NCBI GenBank assembly: GCA_021014325.1
Contig: CM037472.1
Location: 36,046,234-36,110,233 of the forward strand
Origin: Plazaster borealis
Taxonomy: Eukaryota > Echinodermata > Asteroidea > Forcipulatida > Labidiasteridae
Length of the DNA: 64,000 nucleotides
Direction of reading: 5' to 3'
Of this stretch, positions 1-12,400 are shown in pieces. Below the pieces are notes generated by a model that saw only the letters and a list, made by a program, of their open reading frames with translations, did not search any database and was not told the origin of the DNA. Made by a program: the position numbers and the translations under genes. How positions within the stretch are numbered: position 1 is the stretch's first letter; the number at the start of each line of letters is the position of its first letter.

Positions 1-45
1 AAAATTGAAATTGAGAAAAGCCTTCGGGCATGAAGCCTTTCTCGG

Positions 46-218
46 GCAACTGAAAGTACACAATGTAACGGGTTTTTTTTTTCTTTCATTATTTTCTTGC
101 AACTTCGGTGACCAATTGAGCCCAAATTTTCACAGGTTGGTTATTTTATGCATATGTTGGGATACACCAAGTGATAACACTGGTCTTTGACAATTGCCAA
201 AAGTATACCCTGCCTTGA
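46..218 (+). mobile_element. MITE family A, diverged partial copy
   Basis: Shares the right half of the family (ttcttgcaacttcggtgac, gttgggatacaccaagtg, ggtctttgacaattgcc) with the copies at 37587, 44244, 45814 and 55396. Lies in the intron before the first USP34 exon. Confidence 0.7.
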
Positions 219-275
219 AATACTCTGATGAGTCACCGGAAATGGGTTAAAATGATTTAGTTATATCGCACTCAG

Positions 276-470
276 GTGGAAGTCGTCTCAGACGATGATA
301 ACGAAGATGATGAGGATGAGGATGATATCATCTCTCTGACGGAAGACAAGTACAAGCCGACGTCCCTGGAGAAGATGATCTCACTCATAGCGTACCTCGT
401 AGACTCCTCAAGAACTGATCGGCAACTCATGCTGTCCCAGACAGACTACGCTGTGCTTGTTGCTGGCAAG
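276..470 (+). CDS. USP34: USP34 coding exon a (fragment residues 1-65)
   Basis: Begins after ctcag and ends before gtaggt, phase 0 to 0. It opens with a very acidic run (Asp/Glu-rich, residues 5-17), followed by a helical stretch with SLEKMISLIAYLV. A tRNA-Leu-type SINE begins about 25 bases after the donor. Confidence 0.88.
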
Positions 471-3400
471 GTAGGTGAACAAACATTTTACAGGATGGCG
501 TGTTGTGGCCGAGCAGTCTAGTTCACTGAACCCAAGCTCTGGTGTTGTCAGCAGCAGAGTGAGGGTTCGAATCCCGGTCATGACACTTGTGCCCTTGAGC
601 AAAGCACTTAACCATAATTGCTTCGTAAAAAAAGTTGGCAAGGTATTGCATTCTGCTCTACCAGCCAGGCTCCTAGTGGATGATACCCATGCCTACATCC
701 TAACAGACTGTGAAGGGGGTAACCCTGTTTCAGCCCAAGGAGTAGGTGGCAACGTGCCCCTGGTGACAGTTGATTTGGGTCGACAGCCCAAAGATTTCAC
801 ATAGTGATCATCACAATGAACTCGATCGATATCAAATAAGGCGCATTGGTAGAAAAGACGTAGTGATATTTTTGAAATGCAGATAAGACGCGTCTTATAC
901 GCAGGAAACTACAGTTCTCCCCCCCCCCCCTCCGAAAAAAATATGAAAAATGACATAGACTTCTAAGGATACATACATTCAACATTGCGTGAATTATAGT
1001 TGAATATTAATAGAAACCAGTTTTAACTGACTGGGTAAAGAAATGTTATAAATAAATACATTAATCAGGAGTGATGTTTTGGTTGTCTTTACTTTGAGTG
1101 CCATGTCACTATTTCTTAGAAGTGTCTACAATCCCGACCATATCTCGTTGGGCCCCCCCCCCCCGCCCCTGACCCCCGGTCAATGTTGGCTCTTATTGTG
1201 CTCTTATTGCGATCTGCGCTCCAGCTGGAGTTAACAACATTGAGCGGGGGAACGGGAGAAGGTATGTTTATTGTCACGTGGCCCAAGCATTTTGGCCAGG
1301 ATTGTAGATGGTGGAGGGGGGGTATATATGTACAAATGTCATGAACTAAATTTATGACATCTGTGTATTTTTTTCTTCAGGGATTCCCATTCTTATTTCA
1401 ACAAATTCGCGACTGCATCAATCTCCAGCAGACGCGTAACCTCATCATCAGCCTGACAAGGTTCCAGCCCAGATTAGCCGAGCAGATTGTAGCCATGATC
1501 TTCAACGCCATCGCTAAACTCAATCCAGAGGTAGGATGGCAATATTTCTCTGAGATGAAAGAATTGAACAATTGTAGTATTTGGTTTGTTGATGGTTTCT
1601 TATAAAGATGAGATTCCATATTGACGTAATTATGGTTTTTATTATTTTAGTTGTTCAACTTCGTTGGAAAGGAGTAGCTGGTAAATTTGTTTGCAGAATT
1701 TCTTGTTAGTTGTCAATTGCATATAGCCCAATTTCATAGAGCTGCTCTAGCACAGCAAGTAGCTGAGCACAACAAAATTATGCTTAACAGACTAAGAAAA
1801 TTTTTAAGCACTGTTTGCTGCTTAAGCGGCTCTGAAAAGTTGGGGCTAGTTTTTTAAGTTGGTATTTAAGGGTTTAGTTTTTTGTTTAGAGGTTGTTGGT
1901 TTTGAAAAAAAAAATTAAAACTGTGATACTTAGGGGAAAGTCTTCCAGCTATTGAAGTTTTTGTCCGTAATTGAGATTTGTGATGTGCTCTCATATTATT
2001 AATTTTGTTGTTACTAGGCTGGCCAGCCCTTCTTCAAGATCCTGTCCATGCTTGTAGAGACGGCAGGAGGACCACCTGGTGTGCCTCCGTTTACACCCAT
2101 AATACTCCAGAGAATATGGGAGGTATGCTGTTTAGTATTTATTTATTTGTTAGAGGTCATTCTCTGTGCTGCACCACGTCCATGGAACTAGCTACCTTTT
2201 CACATCCGAACCTCACAAACTATTCAATCTTCCCAAAAAGCTCTTAAAACACACCTCATGTCAGAACCATTTTCCTAACTATTATTATTATTATTGATTG
2301 GTTTATTGAGCTATATTGTTCTATATTCATCCTAATATTGTTGCAATTCAGCGTCATGGCTGCCTAGAGCAATGTATTTTAATGAGGGAATAAAAGAGTA
2401 GTGACTCCGTTTTAAACGGCGTTTAAAACACAAACCTGCCGATTTTGAGCGCAGGTTTAAGACGACGTCGTCACCACTCTTTTATTTCCTTATTAAAACA
2501 CAATGTTCTAGGCAGCCATGAAGCTGAACTGCAACAATATTACAATGAATTAATCAATTAACCAGATATTAAAATGACAGTTATCAAAAACAAACTACTG
2601 GTTTTACAATAAAATGTACTTGAAGAAATTTTGTATTTATTTTTATTTTATTTTTTATTTTTTTGTTGGCCCTACTTAAGCGAACAAGAAGCTAGTAGAA
2701 GTGAACTACAGCTAGAGTTCATAAATTGTGAGCAGGGGGCATGTTTATAAGCACATTATGAATCCTGGTTTTAATAGACTGGCCTGATTGGGATGCAACG
2801 ACAGAAGCCTTGCATAGGATGAAACTAAAGCAATGTTGAGGTCAACATGCTTCCGAGCAACAGTGATTTAGTTTACTTTTGTTGTCCCTGACCCACATAG
2901 TATTGTTTTGTCCTTTTGTTGGGGTAGTTTTCTTTTTTCTTCCCCAGATTAACTTCTTGTACTTGCGTGCTCCCCTCATACACTCATACACTCATTTTCC
3001 ATTGTTCTAGTTGCCCTCGTGTCATCATCATTTTTGTATATTGCTGTTCCGTCTGTTTTAGGGCTGGGCCTGTAATTTTTTGTTGCTTTGTTGTTTCTGT
3101 TTTGGTTTGATAGTTCTTCGATTTGCCTGCATTGTTGAGGTTGAATAAATAATAATAATAATAATAATACAAAAATTTGTAACCATTCTCCTTGTTCTCT
3201 TAGAATACAGTTCTAGTGCCCCAAGCGTGTTAGTGGTGGATTTGTGTGCTTTACAAGACCCCACTATTATTACTATTTTTTATTCAACACTAGAAAAGAT
3301 TGATACAACAATGAAAGCATGGCAGCTTCCCAATCAACCCAAGCAGTAGACAAGTAGAAATAGCTTATTTTTTTGTTTCAGCATTTGTCCTGTTAGTCGT

Positions 3401-6400
3401 AAAAACTGCATTGTTTTCTTGCTTGTACACATCCTAGGTGTCGGAGTTCAACCCAATTCAAGTTCTGGATTGGTTGGCCGCTCAAACCCCAAGGAATAAG
3501 ATGGCGCATCATTGGGTCCTCCAGGGGGTCAAGACGTGGGTGGAGCATTTCCTACTGGCGCATAATAATGTCAGAGTTAGGAATGGTAAGTGAGACTCTT
3601 GGCTGAACTCTGACCTTACTGTTGCTACTGTCAGTGCGTTTCTCATGCAATTTCAACTTTGATTTGAACAGTCGCCTCAACCCTTATCCTCTCAAATTCT
3701 TCTATATCCTCTCTGCCAAAATGAAGGATTCAGAAGGACTGAGTGTTGTCGGCCCAAATAGCAATTGCTTATCACAGGGTCAGGCGTTTCAATCTTTCCA
3801 AGTCCAAACAATTTGGTGTGGAGTGACATAGGGGAAGATGATAGTGGAGGATTGAGGTCACCTTTAAGCAAGTGGACCTAGGGAGTAAGGGTAACAGAAT
3901 TTTATTTTGGTTTTACCGTGGTGTCTGTTAAGTACTAAATACTCAGTGCTTTCAAAGTCCTGAAGAAGGAATATAGAAAACAAAATGTAAATGTCACATG
4001 TGAAAGTTTCAGCTGAATACAGTGTCTTCTTGCTGAGAAAACAGACAAAAAAAACCTGTCAGTGTATTTTCACGCGAACATCGAATCCATCCACGTTTAG
4101 TGAGGTGACAGCGGGTATCAACCGCATCTCTTAAAGCAGCAATCATCAAAAAATCTGAGAAAAGGTTAATGCATGAAGCATTAAATGTTTTACAAGGGGT
4201 GAAAACTTATCCAAACCATATCTCTTTGAAAGGCAATCCTTTGTCAAAATAGTTTATGCTATCAATAACTGCAGTGCTTCGCACCAAGTAAGTTTGTATG
4301 GTCAATAATTTTTGGAGTAGTTGCCAATCTATAACCCCACCTTTGAGCATGATTAAAGGGATTGTGACGTTTGGTAATTTGAACCCACTGTTCGTTTCAA
4401 TCCTATATAGTTGTAGAAATATACCATAAAACTAGCTTGTGAAAATTTTATTTCAAAAGGTGGTAGCATTTTTGAGATTTCCGAAATTCTGAAGCTGTTA
4501 TGTCCACGCAGGAAGAATAATCTGCAATTAGAATACACAATCTAAGGAACGTTACTATCAGTAACGCTTCTCAGATTCAAATTTTTGGGGATAAAAAGTG
4601 ATATCTTTTTCCACAGCCGCAGTACTTCTAAGTGAAAAGTTTCTCAAAATACATTATACTATCCAAAGCTGCTGTACTTCTCACCAAGTAAGTTTTTATT
4701 GTCATTAATTTTCAGTGTCATTACCAAACATATACTGACCCTTTAAGTTTGATGAATTTCATCAATGATACTTTTCTCTTGACACCACCAGCTGCTGCCT
4801 TTTTGCTGATCTCCTTGGTTCCTGACGCTCACTTCAGACAATCCTTCCGGTCAGCGCGGTCGGTTCATAGTCCACAGAAGGAGATTAGAGTAAGTCGCTC
4901 GAGTATTGTAACTTTGTTTACTTGTCAAAAAAATGGCGCACATTTGTTGGAATCATGGTGTTTCATGTCTAAGTAAGGTTGTACAATTTTTGGATGTATA
5001 GATGAATCCATACATCCAGAAATTGAATACATTGCGCCTAGCGTTCATTTATTGCATATCACAGGCATCTCCAACTAATGATATTTATGTAACTATATGA
5101 AGTGCCAGCATGATGCAGGATAAAGACATGCACGACATTAATGTGGGCCTAATGCATATCAATAGTGGAGGAAAAATAGGTACAGAAAGTGTGTAAATGA
5201 CTAACAATTTATTAAATTTAGGGTTGTACAAAATTGACTAGAGTGGGACTTGAACCTGTGACCTCCAGTTTAACGTGCCTGCGCTCTTCCAACTGAGCTA
5301 TCTAGCCATGTTGTTGGTGGTCTCCCCATTGCAAGCGTGATATTCTTCCCACTTTAATCTGATTTCCGAATTATTTGCCCTCAGAAAAATCAGCAAAACT
5401 GTTACTAAATAGCCTGAAAAATCTATAAAAAGTAAACTGTTTTTCTGTTTTTCCCATGGGCCAAATATCATGCCTGCTATTTTGTCAACTGAGCTATCTA
5501 GCAATAGTTGGCGGTCTTCCTATTTTGCCAATATCTTTGTTTGGGGGTGCCAGTCGGAAGGCATACAACCTGTAACTGTCATATAGAACCAGGGATCACA
5601 CCCAAGTTTACGATACAACCTGGGCAGTGGCAGCAGAGGGACCACCTGAAGGGGACGCAACTTTTTATTTAAAATATCAAATAATAAACCACAAGGGAAA
5701 CCGGGTATATTTTAAATAATTTAGAGTTGAACAAAGAAAAATTGACAAGAGCCAAAGTGGAGAGATTTGACCTTGTTGTGTATTGGGTTTGGAGTGGAGA
5801 AGGTAGTGCTGTTTCAACACGAAAATGTCATTGATAAAATTTGCTTTGGATTATATTTTGTTATTCATTTAATTTCCTTCAGTTGAATCCAGAGGCTGTG
5901 ATAATCCTTCAGCAGATCTACTCTATCCTACTCAAACACCTGCCGAGGGCCAGGCATTATGTCGGTAAGTCAAACTTTTTTTGTATCTCACAGTTTGTGT
6001 TGTTTTGAACCAGTTCAATAAAATCCTAAAGTTATTTTTAAATTTTTAAATTTCTTTTCACAAAACTACATTTCTATGTTGATTGTTGGCGCAAGGATGT
6101 GTGTCACAATGGAACAGTGTGAGGAGGGAGGGGGGAGGGGGTCATTAAGAGTCTTAAAGAAACTTTTTCTAATCCTCAAGTTTAAGATTTGCAGACTAAG
6201 CAAACTCACGGATGGCCAAATTCAACAAAAGTAGCTGGTCACTGGCTCAAAACTTTAGAACAACCGCCCGAACTATTCAGATCTGTTTAGAACTTTGTAA
6301 TTGTTACTTTTTTAATTTGATTGTACAACACTTTGATCTACCTGCTAGGATATGTGAGGTCTATAAGAACTCAGAATTACTATATTTTTATAAATTTAAC

Positions 6401-9400
6401 TAATTTGTTTATCCCCATTCACCTTGTTTGTGTTTTCCAATACTTTTACAATAATTGTATTTTATTAAACTTTCAAACCGAAATAAATCTGATGGTGGTT
6501 ATGTTTTATTGTTGTTTGTCCTCAGATGCATCTATCCATGGGACCACAAAGTTGGTTGCTTACTTCTCTGTACTCAGTCACTGTATCATCAGTAGAATAG
6601 AGAAGAGAATGGTAAGTCGGGATCCAGACTTCGACTCGGGTGTCACTCTATCCGTTCTGTGTACAATTGTACCCTCAATTCTGTTTACTGTAAGCAAATC
6701 TTTTGAGGATGGCAGAAAAATTCACGCTTAAGTAAATTTGTTTCACAGATTAGCAAGGAATCTGTAAGCCAAAGATGATCACCATAATGTGCAAAATGCC
6801 TCTGTAAACAGTAGCATGAACCTGGGGTCAATTTCATGGCCCTGTAAGCGAACAATCGGCACTTAAGGTAAGCAGAAGAATCCACACTTGGCGTAAGTGG
6901 ATAACATCACCTAAACAGCTCAGTCCAGAAGCCGTTAAATACAAATTTTGATATTGATTTTCTGTCAACAGTTTTCCCAGTTTTTCATGGATCTTTGGAA
7001 CCTGTACCAGCCCAAGTTATCTGAGCCTCCGATACCATGCAATCACAATAAACAGGTACGTAAGGGGGGAATGCCAAAATGAAACAAACGATAACTCAGG
7101 AATGAACCTCGTATAGCCTCGATGTTTACCAAGGTTTATCCCTGAGCTTCCATTTGTTTACATTTTCAGGCATGCAACTTTACAGCAAATTAGATGATTT
7201 CCTTGTTTTCCTGCTTCTCAGCTGTGCAGTTCAGAATTTAAAAATTAATTTAGGAACACAGTACAAATTAGCTATGAGCGGCATTTTTCATATTGTTTTT
7301 TTCAAACTGCAGTTGCATGCCTAAATTTTGAATTTCTCCCTACTTGTCAGGAACATGTAACATTGTAACTTATTGAAAGGTTTGTAACTATTAATCATAC
7401 TTACTGTGTTATAGCTTACTGTGTATTTGGCTGGTCCAGACGAAATATTTTGTAAAATTGTTTAATTATCGTTGTTTTTAAATTTATTTTGTTTAATCCA
7501 TTTTGCTTGTATTCAGCACCTTGAGGCGTATCCGATCTGCATCTGTTTGCACTTTATAAATCTCTCTTTATTATATTATTATTATTAACATTTAGTAGAT
7601 TGAAACTTTGCATTGTGGAAGCAAATCTTGGTGAGTTTGCCATTTCACCATGGAAATATCTCATAAGAGCTGTATTACCTTCAATGAAAGAGCAACCGAT
7701 GTTATAAAATTTAATGGATTTATTGTGATATGTAACATGCAAGATGTTCTACATTGAATTTTTGAATTTACATTACAATAGTACTTACGCACTTGAGGTC
7801 ACTGGAGTAGGCCGCCCTCGTGTACAGGTCAAATGGAGTTTGCCCAATAGCCTGAGCATCTGACGTCACACTTCAAGGCTCGTGAATAACGCCAGATACC
7901 AGCCTGACCAAATGCGGCCAGATATACCTTTGACCTCGCATTCATTTCACACAGAGATTCGCAGTCAATTCACATGTACTACATGTACACATAATTACAT
8001 AGTGATTAAAACAACATTAGCCTACATGATGTACAAACATTATGCACACGCTGCATGCAGACGATCGAAAGTGCAAGCTGACAAATTACATCACCTCTGA
8101 CCATAATCAGATATGGAAAGCTTACGTCACTGCACGTTTCTCCAATAAAATCATTGTATCCAATGAAATCATTGGGCTTGTAAGACCAGTGCCTGTCTTT
8201 ATCCTAGCGGATAAAGACAGGTGACAGTGTAGTTGCTTATGGCCCATCCTCTGTTTTGTGCATGCAAAGCTATGCGTTTCCATTGTGTCATCATTGGTTC
8301 ACCTCTAAGTTGGTAGCAGGATGACATCATTGCATAAGGTCCATGGACCCCATGACTGAATTGTTACCTTTTCTTCTTTCCCGGTTGCCCAGGCTATGCT
8401 TCAGTTCTGGTACAATGCCTGCGTGGATGTCCCAGAGAATGTGGAGCTGATCATCAGCAATCCAACTGTAGTCAAACACCTGCCGTACAACTACATCCTG
8501 TAAGTGGTTTCAATTGCACTCGCTCTGTCGAATGGTTCGGGCAAGCTTTTGTATAGCAACCTCCAGATGAGCAAAATCTTGGTACCATTGTGCCATACAC
8601 ATTCATTCAAAATTTTGTATGGGTGTTCACCGTCTCTTATGTAACTAGGCAAAAGGTTGCCTCGAATCATGTGACATAGCAACTGTCTCAATAGTCTGAG
8701 GAATTCAAATTTAAGTGGTAACTTGTGACTAAGCAAGTCATTGTACCAGACATTATTCAAATCTAACTCACAAATGGCTTATTCTTATCAAAGGGAAAGA
8801 AGTATTAAAGGGTTGTTCAATCATGCTTAGCTTGAAATTTGCGTGTGTTAAGACGAAACTGAGCTTAGGTCATTATCACTAGAGTCAATTTTAAGGTAGC
8901 GTTAAGCAATCTTAATCTTTTACAGTGATGAGAAATTTCATTTCTTAATTTAGACGTTTTTATGTCCGCTTTTTCAAAAAAAGAGTATTTGTTATTTTGT
9001 TCAGGTACAAAGATGTTGATATGTTACTCTAATAGAGATGGTACTCTTCCATAAATCATTCATGGAGTTACTGAAAAGTTAAAAATGCCTTCGTAGGGCG
9101 GTCGGGTTGGCGTAGGGGTATCATTTCTCGCCTTCAACCTCTGGGACCCTAGTTCGAATCCTGCCGAGGGCACTAGGTGGATTGGGTTTTCAGTTCCTAC
9201 TTGATTGCATGGATTTTCCCTGGTATAATTCTCTGGTGTTCTCCTCCCACATCTCAAACTGAAACTTCCTTCCTTGTCTTCTCTCCATTGGGTTCTTGGC
9301 TAGTACGGTGATTAAGTTCACTTTTCTGAGAGTCCTTGGTTTCGCAACCAGAACAAGTAAATGAAATTCCATCATTTCAACTTACCTCCTTAACTGGGCA

Positions 9401-12400
9401 TCCTTGTTTCATACTTTTTTGTTAGCAATAGCTCTCACCCCTGTGTCTAATAACAATCAAAGAAAGATTTCATAACTCTTTCAGAATCTACCAATTGAGC
9501 CAATTCACCTGAAGTAATTGTCACAAAAATTTGTTTTGCGCCATTTTTGGGAGTCAATGTCTCTGTATGTTTGTACGGAAAGCGCTAAATACGAACCCCT
9601 GTCTTGGTTCGGACAGTTCCGAGTGTGCTCTGAACCTTTTTGGATACTCTTGGTTCTTGTATATGTTAACAGGATCTACTCATGAATGTAGTAACGCTAC
9701 AGGGGTTGGTATTTAGTGCCTTCTTGTTTGTACAGTTTAGTGGGCATTTTAAGTGACACAACGTTTAAATGCTTACCATGATTTCATGTGCAATTTGACT
9801 TGCAAAGTGGTGAGTGTGGCAGACAGTAGCCACATGTGACATTGGTGTCAATAGACTGAGCAGTCTTGCGCATATTCAAACATTGGGGTGGAGTTTGTTT
9901 CCTTCATGCGTTAAAATGTACGTGGGATCAAAGTGGGGCAAAAATGTTTGAATTCGCGCAAGACTTGTATGGTCTATAGTTCATGTTCAACCCTTGCACT
10001 GAATTCATTCCATATTTTTCTTGCGATTCAGAGCGGATCATGACGACCAGGAGGTGGTGATGTTCAACAGGATCATGTTACCAGCCTACTACGGTCTCCT
10101 ACGTCTCTGCTGCCAACAGTCGCCTCAGTTTGCTAGAGCTCTTGCTGTCCATCAGAACATGCAGTGGGCATTCAGGTTTCTCACTCCCTATGCCAGCCAG
10201 TACCCTATGGTAAGAACTGAGGACTGTTTGGGGAATGCATATCAACAAAAGGAAAGAGTTGAACCAGCTAGAGCTCGATTGATTGTGTACAAGAAACAAA
10301 GTTTCTGGTCAGGAGACTCTCCTCTCTAGCTGGAACCAAAAATAATTTAGATTAAATAAAAAATATTCAATTTATCAGTAATTCTCTGTTGGTTCTCCAG
10401 GCACTATACTGTCTGTTGTTTCTCAAAGGAAAATAGAGCTGTTCGATTTCTTTTTTAGGGAGATTTTCACTGTAATAAAATTAGCCATGTCTAGGCATAT
10501 GTTCATGATAGTGTTGTAGTGTTGGTCTTTTAAGGTTTGATGAAAGAACACCTCCTTGGTTTTTCCAAAAGCCTGGGATTTTATTCTTCTTGCATAGGGG
10601 CCCCTTTGCGTATGATGTCACAAGCTCAAACAGCGCCCTCACTGAGGTCAAAGGAAGACCTCTCATTGGCTGTTAGTTGTGCATGGCACCTACACGTGTG
10701 CGTGTCCATGGTTTTGTCCACGGTGTATGCAAGGGGGGTCTATTGATTTACTTTCCCTGCTGATGTGATAAGAAACTTTGCAATGACTTCCATGAGGTTA
10801 TTTCCTTAAATTTGGGGTTGAACAAATACAAATTGACTTGAGCGGGATTTGAACCTGCGACCTCCGGATTAATGTGCCGGAACTCTACGAGCTGAGCTGT
10901 CTAGCCCTTATGGTGGCGGTCTCCTATATTGTCAATATCTTTGAAATGTCCGTTTCCCTTTTAGGTTATTTTCTCCTTTAAGAAGTCCGTTTTCTTTGTA
11001 AGGCCACATAAAACAAAATTGTTGATCATACCCGCCTGACCCTACGAAACCCCCCCGACCCCATTTGTTGTTTTTGGGGTGTTTTTTTTTCATAAAAAAA
11101 CGGTCTTTTCAATGATCTTTTCAGTCAAATTTGGCTCCAATATTTTTTCAAAATCCATAGGTTGGAAATAGATGTTTGAAGAAAGGTTATGTTGGCAAAA
11201 ACAAGAACAATTCTTCAAATATTTACTTAGGCTACACTGCATTTTAGTTTTTCGAAAATGTTTACAGAATATGTCATCTAGGAGTTTAATGGGTTCAACA
11301 AAAAAATTAAAAACATAAAAATCACACAAACCCTCTGTTTTATAGTAATTGTGATGATTTTATTATTCTTTATTTCATATTTTGCCATGTCAAAAAAAAA
11401 TGCCCTCCCACCGCAACTTCCCACCAAAAAAGGAAGATCAACAATTTTTGTTTTTTATGTGGCCTACCTGAGACGTATGTTGAACTTTCTCCTTCCGATC
11501 TTCAGGTTGTGGACGAGCTGTTCCGCATGATGAAGTTGTTTGTGTCTCGTCAGCCGGAGATAACGAGCGAGGAGAGTGCACAGATTCAGGAATTCAAGAG
11601 GATGACGCTCAAGTGTTACCTGGAATGCCTGGAAAGAAGCTCCTGTTGGACGACTCTTATCAGGTCAGACACAAAGTATAGAGAAGGGGTCTTAGTTTTA
11701 TAAAGCTGTCATGCAGAAAAAGATGCTTAGTAAAACAAAATTGCAGGGAACCAGTAATGAATATCAGCATTACATGGTATTTTGGCTGGTAAACTGTTTC
11801 TGCATATTTTTTTCTCTGCTAAGCATAATTTGTCTGCTCTAAGCAAATATGGTGCTTGACAGCTTTATTAAATTGTGCCCAGACCTTTTTAATGGTGAGG
11901 CCATCTTGTGTTCCTCCCATTCTGATCAGTTTAGCCAGACTGAGGCTGGAAGGACAGAAAGAGTCTGGCGCCTTTTTGATGTAATAAGAATCGGTATTCT
12001 TTATTGGAGCATGATAAATAGGTCAGTTCAGAACGGTTTGTAATGCTCATGGTATCTTTTTCAAATGGGTTAGAAGTAATTACTAATAAGAATTGCTTCT
12101 TCAATTTAGGCTGTATGTGTCGCTCCATGCCAAAACCTACTCATGTACATGATGTTACCGCAAACTTTACTAGATTGTATCTCCACCATGCAAAGTTTCA
12201 AATCCTACTCATGTACACTGCGAACCTTACTAAATTGTATCTCCACCAAGCAGTTTCAAATCCTACTCATGTACATGGTGTTACCGCAAACCTTAATAGA
12301 TTGTATTTCCACCATGCAAAGTTTTAAATCCTACTCATGTACATGATGTTACTGCAAACTTTACTAGATTGTATCTCCACCATACAAAGTTTCAAATCCT

